This document shows, piece after piece, positions 54,056-64,000 of a stretch of 64,000 nt of DNA; positions within the stretch are counted from its first letter, which is position 1, and every line of letters starts with the position of its first letter. This DNA comes from Cricetomys ansorgei (Eukaryota; Chordata; Mammalia; Rodentia; Nesomyidae). The notes under the pieces are model-generated. The model worked only from the letters and a program-made list of their open reading frames with translations, had not been told where the DNA came from and ran no database searches. The stretch is taken from positions 10,637,001-10,701,000 of the forward strand of contig JAMJFZ010003581.1 in assembly GCA_026225945.1 (NCBI GenBank), read 5' to 3'. Position numbers and translations under genes: made by a program.

Positions 54056-54248
54056 TCTGGGGAGATGGATCAGTGATTAAGAGTTCTTGCTGTTTTATAG
54101 TGGACCAAAGTTCACTTCCCATTTGACAATCACTGCCTGTGATTCTAGTTCTGGCAAATCCTGTGCCCCCTTCTGGCCTCTTTGGGCACTGGACTCAGAT
54201 GCACATACACAGGTACACATGCTTACACATAACTAAAAATAAAAAAGA
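54056..54248 (+). mobile_element. B3-type SINE
   Basis: 'gtctggggagatggatcagt', 'agttcacttcccatttgaca', 'ccccttctggcctctttggg' and an (AAAAT)-rich tail. Confidence 0.8.
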
Positions 54249-54628
54249 AGTATTTATTTTAAAAGGATATTTATCCCTTCTGAGGTCCCATTTTGCCGCT
54301 GTCTTAGTGTTAACAAGTACAATGTGGTTTTGCTGAAGGGTGTTGTAGGTTCTCCAAGTTTGGGTCCCTAGCTGGTTGTGCCAGGATTATTTTCATTCAT
54401 AACTAAGTATCCTTCATTCATGGCTCTTCAGGGGCTCTGCATAGTTACTAACCTGTGTTCACAGGTTCACATAGAATTCCTTTTTAGAATAGAATCAGTA
54501 TTTCCTCTTTTTCTGATTTAATTTGATGTTACTTTATCATGAGAACCTCAAGTTTTCTTTACCTTAAGACAAAAATCAGATCATTATTTTAACGAGGAAA
54601 AAAATCTTTTATTAAAAAAAACTCAACT

Positions 54629-54722
54629 GTGGCTAGAGACATAGGTCAGTGGGACAACACTTGGGTAGCATGTATGAGGCCATAAATTTAATTCACAGCA
54701 ACACACATACACACGCACACAA
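54629..54722 (+). mobile_element. ID-type SINE
   Basis: 'gtggctagagacataggtca', 'aatttaattcacagcaacac' and a short CA-rich tail: a single tRNA-derived unit. Confidence 0.65.
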
Positions 54723-54749
54723 ACTTATGTACTTTAAAGATATAGAAGT

Positions 54750-55020
54750 AAACGAGGGTACGTATAAATGTGGGTGTCAGAGAATGACATCTGGTGTCTT
54801 TCTCTTGCTCTCCACATTATTTTTTGAGATGGAGTCTCTCCCTGAACCTGAAACTAGCCTGCTGGCCAGAAATCCCCAGGTATCTTCCCGATTCAACTCT
54901 ACCCAGCACTAGGATTGCAAGCACACACTTCCACATCTGGCTTTTTACACAGATCTTTGGATCTGAACTTAGGTCACCATGATTACAGGAACTTGGCTGA
55001 CTGAGCCATCTCCCCAGCCC
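54750..55020 (-). mobile_element. B4-type SINE, near full length
   Basis: Reverse layout: 'tttgagatggagtctctccc', 'cagcactaggattgcaagca', 'ggatctgaacttaggtcacc', 'tgactgagccatctccccag'. Confidence 0.85.
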
Positions 55021-55210
55021 TCCAAGCCTTGATTCTTTAACGGAGATCGTTCTGAAAGCTGTTGTGTTGCCCCTGCGTCTGGAAAGGGGAGTTAATATCG
55101 GAACAACCAAATCTGGATTTCCAAGGAAGTCACCAGAATAATGAGGTGCTTAGCCAAAGTTAAGTGTAGATATGATACTAAAATCTGCTTAGTAATGTTA
55201 GAATAAAGAG

Positions 55211-55345
55211 CCAGTGTGGTGACTGAAGCTTGGAACTTCAGTATGCATGAGACTGAGGTAGGAGGATTGCCTCAAGTTCAACCCCAACCTGGGTTACATA
55301 TTCTAGGTGATCTTGGTCTATGGAGACCCTCGTTCAAAAAACCAA
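55211..55345 (+). mobile_element. B1-like SINE, old
   Basis: 'gactgaggtaggaggattgc', 'caagttcaaccccaacctgg' and 'gagaccctcgttcaaaaaac' are a diverged + strand B1/PB1. Confidence 0.65.
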
Positions 55346-55533
55346 ACTAATGATAACGGTATTAATAGTAACAATAGAAGGTGAATGACCACAGCAGGAG
55401 GAGAAATATCCTACCAGCTATACCTGTGCATCACAACCAAGAATTCAAACTCAAATAGCTAGTAATTATAAGGTGTTTCAAGCAGTGTTGGCCTGTGTTA
55501 CACCCCAGTTGTCACTGCCGTCACAAACTGTGG

Positions 55534-55750
55534 CCACAGCTTTTACACCCAGACTTCACTGCAGCCACCTGTGTTACACCCAGACTTCACTGCAGCCACA
55601 GCTGTTACACCCAGACTTCACTGCAGCCACAGCTGTTACACCCAGACTTCACTGCAGCCACCTGTGTTACACCCAGACTTCACTGCAGCCACAGGTGTTA
55701 CACCCAGACTTCACTGCAGCCACCTGTGTTACACCCAGACTTCACTGCAG
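55534..55750. repeat. 31-bp minisatellite, seven units
   Basis: Seven exact-length 31-bp units start at 55534, 55565, 55596, 55627, 55658, 55689 and 55720. All share TTACACCCAGACTTCACTGC (unit 1 included) and differ mainly in a short switch word (CCACCTGTG, CCACAGCTG or CCACAGGTG). A diverged unit precedes them from about 55495. Because 31 is not a multiple of three and no stop occurs, all three + frames stay open across the array, producing ORFs of 141, 99 and 95 codons that are not credible genes. Confidence 0.95.
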
Positions 55751-56369
55751 CTACCTTGTTGCATCCTGTGGCTTCTGTGCAACCGTTGCTCTGAACACAC
55801 AGCAGGAACCCTCCATACCATGCATTCCCTCGGGCCATTCATTGCCAACAAATGCTGAGATTGGAGATGCCTGTAGGTTACACACTGTAATATTTTAACC
55901 AAACATACAAAGATTTCTGCTTTTATAAAAACACAATATTTTCATTACTGAAAATTAAAGACTTTAAACATTTTCCTGTTGTCATTCTTTAGCATGGAAA
56001 TGAGCTTCTCTTTGTGTACTCTTGAATTAGATTTGAGTTTTATAACAATAAGCCATTAAATGAATTTTAGCTAGGGATTAGAACAAAGCTTCCCATAATT
56101 TTCAGAATGCCTCTGAACATACTTCTGCCATTTTGAACTGCATGTCTGTGGGAGGTGGCATTCCCTGCAGTGATGATTATCAAATCAATACATTGATAAC
56201 TCTGAAAGCCACTGTAGATCTCTGTCCTGCAGCGCCAGATACACAGCCAAGATTTAATCACTATGTAAAATTGCCCAAGCACATCCTTTTCATTTGTGGG
56301 CAAACATGATTTTGCCTTTAATGCATAGCAAAACTGCACATATGCCAAATAATTGTTTATAAGTTCCTG

Positions 56370-56498
56370 TTGAGGTGGCTCAGATATAAAGATGTTTGCC
56401 AAGGGAGCCCAGTGACCAGCATCGATCCTTAAACTCACCCATGGAAGGAGACAACTGGCTCCTTCACACAAAGTTGTCCTCTGCCTTTCACACTTAGG
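56370..56498 (+). mobile_element. tRNA-derived SINE fragment
   Basis: 'gttgaggtggctcagatata', 'gcatcgatccttaaactcac' and 'agttgtcctctgcctttcac' match a diverged + strand B3/B4-type element whose CA tail is the next feature. Confidence 0.6.
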
Positions 56499-56645
56499 CC
56501 ACACACACACAGAGACAGACACACAGACATGCACACACACAGAGACAGACACACAGACATACACATACACAAGCACATACACACAGAGAGACACACACAC
56601 CCCAACACAGACACAGACACACACAGAGGCACACATACAAACATG
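56499..56645. repeat. (CA)/(CAGA)-rich tract
   Basis: ACACAC and AGACAC words dominate for about 145 bp, giving spurious cysteine/serine-rich ORFs on the minus strand. Confidence 0.93.
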
Positions 56646-56647
56646 CA

Positions 56648-56960
56648 TGGTTTTCTCAATTTCATTGGTGTTTGCTGCAAAAGCTCCCATTTCACTTCTC
56701 ATGTTACTAATCTGGGTCTTCTCTCTCTCTGGGTTAACCTGGCAAAGAATTTGTCAGTCTTCTTTTTTTTTTTTTAATCTTTTCAAAGAACTGACTGTTT
56801 ACTCAGCCTTTGTATTATTATGTTGTATGGGGTTTTTGTTGTTGTTGATTTCCTTGTTTGTACTTCACTGATTTAGACCCCGACTTTGGTTATCTCTTCT
56901 AGCCTATTGTTTGCTTGGAGAGGTGTGGGATAGATTCGACATTTCATTGTCTATGTGTAT
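56648..56960 (-). mobile_element. L1 ORF2 fragment
   Basis: The + strand shows the reverse of L1 ORF2: 'cttctctctctctgggttaa', 'atcttttcaaagaactgact', 'gcctttgtattattatgttg'. In order they match the segment between the endonuclease and reverse transcriptase domains. It is decayed. Confidence 0.65.
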
Positions 56961-57667
56961 GAGACTCTCAAAAATAAAGGCGTCTGAGAAGATATTCTAA
57001 GCCGTGTAAGCATTTGGCACAGAAAGTTACAGTGGCCTGGCCTCTGCTCCTGTCATCATGTTGGCCGTCGCTGACTTGTAGAGTTCATGCTAACTAAAAG
57101 AGTTAATATTGTCCTGCCGCCATAAACCTCTCGCAGGGAATATGGGTATGTTTGTTCACAGCGAGTGGAAAGGCAGACTCTGCACAGTCTCCTCTCCCTC
57201 CTCACACTCCTCTTTATTCTGCGACAGAAGTCTGCAGCTCTGGGACGCGTCTCCCAGAGGTGCACCTGGCCAGCTTCTCCCGCGGTTTGGCTTGGAGGCA
57301 AAGCACCCCAGCGGCATCTTAGCAAACCTAAGAAAGGTCACTCTTGTCTCCTGTAGTGCTTCCCTCATTCTCATCTCCCGGACCATAACATGCAGAACAG
57401 TGAGTCCCCCATCCCTGCCCTAGGTCTCATCTAGGCTGTGTCGACTGTGAGTGTCCGCGTAGCTGGGCGCATCTTCACGCTCGATCGCTCGTGGTCCGTG
57501 TGACACAGTTGAAGCGATGCATGCTTGCTCAAGTTAAGGTGCTCAAGGCCAGCATGTGATTTCAGTGCGCACAGAGCAGAAGTTGGGTCTGTCTCTGTGT
57601 CGCTAGATTTTCTGCCTCCCATTCATCTGCTCTCTGACCTCCCAGATCCAGTCAATGTGAAATGCTC

Positions 57668-57842
57668 ACAGGATGGTTGGGGCAGTGGTTCAGTTAAGAG
57701 CCTGCGGGGCTCCTCCAGAAGGTTTGAGTTCCTGTTTCCAGCACCCCAGTTATAACCACCTGTTTCTCCAACTCCAGGGCATCTGGCCCTCTCTTCTTCC
57801 CGTCTCCCCAGCCCTGCACTCTCCGGCATCCCTGTAATAGGA
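57668..57842 (+). mobile_element. B3-type SINE, old
   Basis: 'ggttggggcagtggttcagt', 'gtttccagcaccccagttat', 'ctccaactccagggcatctg'. Confidence 0.6.
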
Positions 57843-59257
57843 GGCAAGGAGGGGACAGAGTGCTGGCTTTCGCCATGTGTGGTCTCCCTGGTTGCCTATT
57901 TGCTTTAGACTCAAGACGAGACAGTACTCTATAACTCTTTCCCCGATCCTGCTCGCCTTCCCTTGTAAGTCTAGACCTACGGGACCTACGGGTGGCCACA
58001 GAACCATCACTGCCCAGCCCCAGGATCTAGCACTCTTCTTATGGCTGCCCTGTACATCACATCTTTGTAAAAAAAAAAAAAGTTTTCCATGAACAAAGTG
58101 ATGGTCCATTCCCCAGTGGGGTCCTTGCTAACAAACACTTTACAGGGAATGGCTGACTGCCCTCCACCCAGAAATGGTGTTTTGTTGTTCTGTTCCCATT
58201 CTGTGGGAGGAGAGACACAGGGGAGCAATGCTAAGAAGACTTGCAAAGGTCACATAGCTAATCTGTGACAGAGACAGGATTCCACCCCAGCGAGGCTGGC
58301 TTCAGGCTTCACGTTCCGACCGTACGATGAATGGGAAAGCGACTGCTTTGTCTGGGAAACTAGTCACTGGAAAAGATATCTCAAAACGACCAGCCGAATT
58401 CATCTCCCACCCAGCGCTTTCAGGTACATACATCAAAAAGGCATATGTTCTTTTCTGTTGCTCAGGAAACAAGAACGATGCTCTTTGACCTTAAAGAATA
58501 AGTTCAAACCCTGCTTCTTACTCTCCACCTTCCTCGAGAACAGTTCTTTGCTGTGGGTATCCTCTGAACTCTCTGTGGAGAGTCCATCTGTAGGAGTTAG
58601 GGTTCATTTCCGCCCCCGGCAGCAGCAACTTGGTCCCTGCATGCTGTGGGTCCTGTCTCTTGAGTGATTCCCTGCATCTCCTGCGAGCTTGTACTGTGGT
58701 GCTGCTACTGAACACAGCTGCAGTGTGCTGATCCCGGACCCCAAGCACCCATGCTGGCGCACTATGCTCTGAAGCTGTTCCCACATGACTTGCTTGGCAA
58801 TTGACACCTTTCCAAGGCAGCATCTTTAAGAAACCCACCTTGGTGTCTTCTGCTTTTTAGCTGCCAATAAAGACAAAACCCCATCATCATAATGGCATAG
58901 ACTAAGAGCTGAAAACTCTGCCGGCCTTGGCTCTACGCTAACTTTAACATACAGTTGAGTTCTAGGGCCCCAGAGAAGGTCCATGACTCCGTGCCCTGGC
59001 TACAAGCAGCACATGTGACTGAGGCTGTTTGTAGTGTGGGTGAGTATTCTGGAGCGAGGTCCTGTTCTTGACAAATTTGATTCCCTGCCATGTTTCCTAC
59101 CATGGCCACTTGGATTTCAGGAGAAGGGCAAAGTTTCTCTGCAATCCACACTTCTGCCTGGAATCCCCTCTTGATAGTGCTGCAGGCTAAAACCGTCAAG
59201 CTAGAAAGAGCAGAGTGGCCAGAAACTCAAACCTGGGGGCTCAAAAAATCCTCCCTC

Positions 59258-59464
59258 TTCTTAACCCTCTCACGCAGCCCCTCTCCCACGTCCAGCACCT
59301 CTCCTTTTTGCCTGGCCTCCCACCCACTCTCCTTTTCTCTAGACCAGCCTCTCTCTTTTTCACCTTGCTTGATTCTCCCCCTCTTCCTGGATTCTCACTC
59401 TCTCTTTCTCCTACCCAGTTTCTCTCTCTTTCTCTTCCATCCATTCTCTCTCTCTCTCTCTTGC
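59258..59464. repeat. Pyrimidine-rich tract (TCTC/CCTC)
   Basis: About 200 bp of imperfect C/T-rich words ends in a pure TCTCTC run (59444-59460). The Ser/Leu/Pro-rich ORFs through it are composition artefacts. Confidence 0.85.
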
Positions 59465-60864
59465 ACCCTGGCCATTGTGCTTCAGGTTTCGGAAACAAGC
59501 TGTCCGGACACTGCAGGTGTCGCTCATTAAGAGCCCTCAGCTTTATCCCGTGATTTGCATAATCAACATCTTGTCCCTCAAACGTTTCTGCATGAAGAGA
59601 AACCATGGCTAAGTTCATTTTTACAGGATTGCTCAACCACGAGGGCAAAGTCTGGTTGCGTCTACTTCACAGGGTAAGCTCCCTGGAAAAAATCAAAAAA
59701 CGTGGTGCCTTGTGTCTTTTTGTTTAAGAAACATCACCGCTTTGTGTAATTTGAGACCCAGACAGATCTATCGAGCTAAGCCCCTTACAAAATACGATTT
59801 ATCCCGTTGTCCTGGCAAAGATTTAACAATACAATGTCATGTTGAGTCAGCTTATTTACTTTCACAAAAGGGCTCTTTCATCTTCCACCCAAATAGGAAA
59901 GGATGTTTAAGTCCAGCGATGTTTTATAATCCAGCCCTCATCATAAAAGAACACAATTTCAAAAAAAAAAAAAAAAAGCGCTAGCCCTTAAGAGATGACT
60001 TAAGGCAAAGATAGATTTATGTGGCAGGCCGTAGCATCGTGCTCATTAAAAACCTCAGTGTGTGTGAGTTGACGTCAACACACAGTGATTGCTCAAAGAG
60101 AGGAGGACAGTATAAATCCCTTTAGACGCCTAGAAAGCCGAAGGGGTGATAACCGCTGAACATCCCTAGGTAGCTACCATCAGCTCCATCCACAGCAGCT
60201 GCTGCGACCCCATGTGGGGTTGGACCCATGGTCAAGAAGCAGCATCCATCCCTCTACTTCTACCCATGCCGTGCGCCCAGCACAGACCCTTCCCTGGTTA
60301 AGCCCGGGCACCAGGTGTCTCTGTGTCAGCATCTGACCCGCTGACTATGGCAAGAGGGATGCTGTCCAGCTCGATGGTGGCCTTGAATGTGGGGATGTGC
60401 AGCGAGCCACACAGTCTTCCTAAGTCTCTGCAGCGCTCACTTTCTCACTCTTGGCTGCTTCTCAGGCTAATTTCCCTAGAGCCTGCTCCACTCCCTTCTC
60501 CTTCACTCAGTGTCCTTGACTAAACATACCCATCAGTTCAGTACCTCCTCCTGCCACGGCCGCATCTGCCAACTCCATTCCTTGGCACCCCTTCCCACCC
60601 CACAGCCGGAGTCTCCTGTGCCCAGTGTCCATTTCCCGAGGCCTTCGCCTGCCTTCCCTACATAGAGTCTTCTTTCCACGACATCGCTGGTTCCTCCGAT
60701 TCTGTAGGAGCGTCCTCACTCTCAAAGTCATTAGGCTCTGAGGACCAGAGTTAGAATACTGTGATTTAAAATTGGGTGCCATGCTAATCTTCATTGTCAG
60801 CTTGACTAGATCTGGAATCTCCTAGGAGCACACTGCTGACTACGCTTCTTTAAAAAGATTTGGT

Positions 60865-60866
<2 letters not shown>

Positions 60867-60907
<41 letters not shown>
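60867..60907. repeat. (GT)n microsatellite
   Basis: About 20 GT units at the tail of the next minus-strand SINE. Confidence 0.97.
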
Positions 60908-60909
<2 letters not shown>

Positions 60910-61078
60910 CTCATGTGTGTGTCTGTCTCCACATGAGTCCACAGGCGCACACAAGTGCAGGTGCCTGCAGAGCTCAGAGGTGTCAGATGCCTGGAGCTGG
61001 GGTGACAAGCAGTTGTGAGCCACCTTCCTCTGGAAGATCGGCATGTGTTCTTAACCACCAGGCTATCTCTCCAGCCCC
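60908..61078 (-). mobile_element. B3-type SINE
   Basis: Reverse layout: 'gcctgcagagctcagaggtg', 'ggagctggggtgacaagcag' and 'ttaaccaccaggctatctct' then 'ccagccccc'. Confidence 0.8.
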
Positions 61079-61239
61079 CTAGTGTGTTTCCTAACGGGGT
61101 TCAGCTGAGAGGGAAAGACCCACCCAGAAATAGCCAGCACCATCCCTCTGACTGGGTTCTAGGGCTGGGTATAATTTGGAAAAGAAGAAAGCAAACTGAG
61201 CCCCAGCATTCCCTGTGCTCTGCTTCCTGGCCACAGGGC

Positions 61240-61385
61240 AACGCGATGGCCTCACGCTCCTGCGGTCATGATTTTCTTGCTATCATTCCCTGACGGACTA
61301 TATCCCCTCAGACAGTGAGCCAAAATAAACCCTTTCTCCTTAAATTGCTGATCATCAGGAACTTGGCCACAGCAATAAGAAAAGT
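61240..61385 (+). repeat. End fragment of a CAGCAATA(G)AAA-type rodent repeat
   Basis: 'agtgagccaaaataaaccct' and 'ttggccacagcaataagaaa' match the 3' end of the dispersed repeats at 7351 and 25212. Confidence 0.6.
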
Positions 61386-61564
61386 CACCCATAAAGCTTC
61401 TGTATAAGAAAATTGCTGCCCTGTGGTCTCTGTGCACTCTGAGTGTCGGACTAAGCTCATATTTACAAAACTGGGCATCCCTTGTTGCAGGGCTCCCGGT
61501 GCCATATGCCAGAGCCCAGTGAATATGAGAAAAAGCCAAGGTCTCTAACAGCCCTATGGATAGT

Positions 61565-61896
61565 TGTTGTGGAAGTTTATTTTTAGTTATGTATAAAATA
61601 ATTGTTTTGAGCACTATTGGGTGAGGGGCTGCACTAGTTCTTGGCATTTTGTATTGTCTACAGGTGTTAGAGTTATGTAGGCTGTTTGGTTGCTAATGAT
61701 CTGCATGTGCTATCAGTAGAACACCTGAGAAGTTCTGTATCAATAAAAACACCTGAGCTCAGATGCTTGGGGTTCCACCGTCCAGTATGGTGCTGGCCAG
61801 GATGGTGGTTCCCTCTGCTGAGGTCTGGCAGGGTTTGCACCTATGATTATGCCTCCGTGTCTTCTTGGTGGGCCACCACAGCGATGTATTGCTACA
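61565..61896 (+). mobile_element. Solo LTR (copy 5), in KIF6 intron 3
   Basis: A 332-bp + strand copy of the LTR family, starting TGTTGTGGAAG and ending GCTACA, with the polyadenylation signal at 61742-61747. It lies in sense orientation to KIF6, so a premature polyadenylation site is possible in principle. Flanks GATAGT and GGAGGT match at only three of six positions. Confidence 0.8.
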
Positions 61897-62179
61897 GGAG
61901 GTTGTCTGTACTCCGAACTTGCTCTCTCCCCACCATTGCCATTGCAAGGTGCCCCATCCCTGGTGGCAGACTAAGTATCCTTTATGCCTCCCTCTGAAGT
62001 GCTGAGCAGTAAACAGAACTCTCCAGAAAGGCACAGTGAACTATCCTATGTCTGAAATGTAAACACACAGCGTGGTTTTCCACACAAGTAGGTCCTATGT
62101 GTACCTTATTAAAAGATGACCCCTTTGTGTCCATGTTTGTGCATGATATATAATTGGATATGCAAGCTAATATTTGGAC

Positions 62180-62420
62180 CAAGTGCATCTCCCCAAAGAT
62201 GTCAGCTGTAAATGTAGCCCGTTATATTATTTCAGTACACGTTCACCTATTTATTTTTCCGTTTAGGAGGCTGCTGTCATTTGTTTGTGGAACACCAGCA
62301 CACACACAAATTCGCTTTTGTTCCCCCATGATGAATGTCTGGCAGAGGGGACCGAGGCCTCGTATGATTTATTTTTTTAGTAATTTTATTCTGTGGCGGA
62401 CGCCATAGTAGTCTATTGTA
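62180..62420. promoter_or_regulatory. Candidate conserved non-coding element in intron 3
   Basis: Repeat-free sequence with words such as 'tcagctgtaaatgtagcccg', 'aattcgcttttgttccccca' and 'tctgtggcggacgccatagt', retained CpGs and A/T-rich cores. The profile resembles conserved enhancers, but conservation cannot be tested here. Confidence 0.25.
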
Positions 62421-63689
62421 AAAACTCCTTAGTAGCTCCAAGCTAATTCTCTTCAAAGCCTTCCCTTTGCTTGTCTTTCAAGCTCAGCAGTGCTCAGGCT
62501 CATCTGAGGGCCGGGGACAGTTGGCTCCGGTCAGTGTGTGGGAGTCTAAGAGGGCCCTTTGTGGCCGAGTGGAGTTCAGTGGTTTTGGCTCATGCGAGTT
62601 TGTACAAAATTGTTGGTTGGTTTCCTTCGGCGCCCCTTAGGCCGCACCCACAAACCTCTCTTTGGGGTTAGCTCGGTGATCCCCACCCCACACCAAACTC
62701 AAAGCGGAACGCGGGCAGACTGTCGAGGTTAATAGCTCAACCCAGCACTCATCTCAGAGCTTTACCCAGTTCTGAAAAAAAAAAAAAAATCAAAACCCAG
62801 CCTAGATTTCCTAACTCCATATGAAATATCTATTGAAACCAGACTAAACAGTCTTCGCCTCAGTCGAGGTCCCTGAGGTCATTTGACCACATCACCCCTA
62901 ATGTACTACCTCAAGGATCAATCCGAAATTATTTAAGTCTTTTAATAGCTGAGTGGCTACCAGCAGACTTCCACATGTGTCCTTAAACTTGAGAGTTTTG
63001 GCCTGTGGTCCACGTTTGCTATGCCCATCAATATACATTTCCGTTTGATCCATCAAGAACCAATGGAGATTTGCTCAAACCCCTTCCATTGAGCCCCATC
63101 CACTCGCGTGTCTGTCAACGTATGCCTCCTAGGTCGTGAGGCTCTGTTAATAGTCTAGAATGATCTCACCTTCCTGAGAACTTTTCATTTTACCCTACAC
63201 AGTGATCACCTTATTGGTAATACTCCTTTGTTTCTTAGATCCTATTATTAAAACAAGCAACAGGCCTGCCGTCTCTTATCTAAAGCCCATATCTAAAGCA
63301 TGTGATTCAGAATCTTCTAGAATAGCACTGAAGGAGCCAGGCCAGCATCAAGTAATCAAAGACATTGATAATCCCAGTGGGAAATATATAGTTTGTTTTC
63401 ATTATTTTACTCACTCTCCAGCTTCCCATGGCCATAGGCTTTATTCACGACTCTTTGTAAGTGATACGTGGATTGTTTTGACTTTTGAATCCGAAAGTTT
63501 AAGTCCATTTAGTGGTGGCCAATATTTGGAATTCTACCTATCATCTTTACGTCCAGTCTTCTTTGTCTCCTGCTGCTTTCTGTTTGTTTATTTACCATCC
63601 CTTTGACTGACCCAACTTATTTATTTGTTATTTGGAAATTTTTATGCCCTCATTCGCTTTTATCTTACCGGCTATTTTTTACAACTTAA

Positions 63690-63832
63690 GCTGGCCATGG
63701 GGGTGCATGCCTATAATCCCAACACTCCGGAGGCTGAAGCAGGTGAATCTCAAGGCTGAGGTCAGCCTGGGCCACATAGCAAGTTCCAAGTGAGCGGGAG
63801 ATGCACAGTGAGACCCTGCTGCTAAGCAAATA
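63690..63832 (+). mobile_element. B1-like SINE
   Basis: 'ctggccatgggggtgcatgc', 'ctataatcccaacactccgg', 'gagaccctgctgctaagcaa': a + strand, fairly diverged B1. Confidence 0.8.
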
Positions 63833-64000
63833 AATAGGTAATTGGATAATATAAAGTTTATATGTACACTTGACTTTTTAGAGTCTAGGCATAATTAATT
63901 AACTTTAATCTCCACTTGATCATATTGTTAAATATTTTAATTCCGTCTATTTTGCATGATTCTAATTAGTAATTGTTATTATTATAAAAAGCCAGTTCGT

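Larger units (their letters stand above)
50062..64000 (+). other. KIF6 intron 3, 5' 13.9 kb (continues beyond window)
   Basis: Donor AG|GTAGGA. No downstream kinesin exon is recognised in this window, so the intron is at least 13.9 kb. Repeats are listed separately. Stretches 51029-51750, 51991-53035, 53523-54050, 55751-56365, 56961-57665, 57843-59250, 59465-60865 and 61897-63685 hold no recognised gene; their ORFs (up to 147 codons) lack identifiable domains. Confidence 0.85.

Noticed and set aside
55473..55898. 141-, 99- and 95-codon + strand ORFs with repeated His/Thr/Ser motifs
   Set aside because: Products of the 31-bp tandem array, open in every frame.

Overview
The window is vertebrate nuclear DNA from a muroid rodent. 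It is packed with rodent-specific retroposons: B1, tRNA-derived ID/B2/B3/B4-type SINEs and rodent L1 3' ends. It also holds long (TG)n/(CA)n tracts and split exons with GT-AG boundaries. Five copies of a ~330-bp LTR family that I do not recognise from mouse or rat make a cricetid (hamster, vole or deer mouse) my best guess, but that is inference.

Only one protein-coding gene can be supported. It is the 5' end of KIF6, a kinesin-9 family motor of motile cilia, on the + strand. Coding exon 1 (40253-40318), exon 2 (44902-45011) and exon 3 (49987-50061) join in phase with good splice sites. They encode residues 1-83 plus two bases of codon 84: the first strand of the motor domain and the segment before the P-loop. 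The P-loop exon and the rest of the gene lie beyond the right edge, so the last ~13.9 kb is intron 3. The promoter (about 39950-40252) is moderately CpG-rich, with GC boxes, a CCAAT box and a near-consensus RFX X-box, which suits a ciliary gene.

Positions 1-39950 are intergenic, upstream of KIF6. In mammals the neighbour on that side is the divergently transcribed DAAM2, but none of its coding sequence was recognised here. The space holds dispersed repeats, often nested, separated by anonymous unique sequence. Notable items are an ancient L1 ORF2 fragment (661-1195), solo LTRs with 6-bp target duplications (8550-8877, 10052-10381, 32905-33244, and 11788-11967 with an internal deletion), and a 108-bp inverted pair (10444-10551 / 11462-11569). 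A truncated U2 snRNA retropseudogene lies inside an L1 (16850-16884). There is a 32-bp tandem array (17905-18032), a perfect 48-bp AT palindrome (18152-18199) and a ~58-bp minisatellite with higher-order structure (19986-20521).

The introns hold more of the same, plus a 31-bp x 7 minisatellite (55534-55750), a fifth LTR (61565-61896) and one exon-like open segment in intron 1 (41628-41720). Most ATG-started ORFs in the window are chance or repeat-derived and are not annotated as genes. Repeat boundaries are by eye and approximate; family names are by recognition, without a library search.
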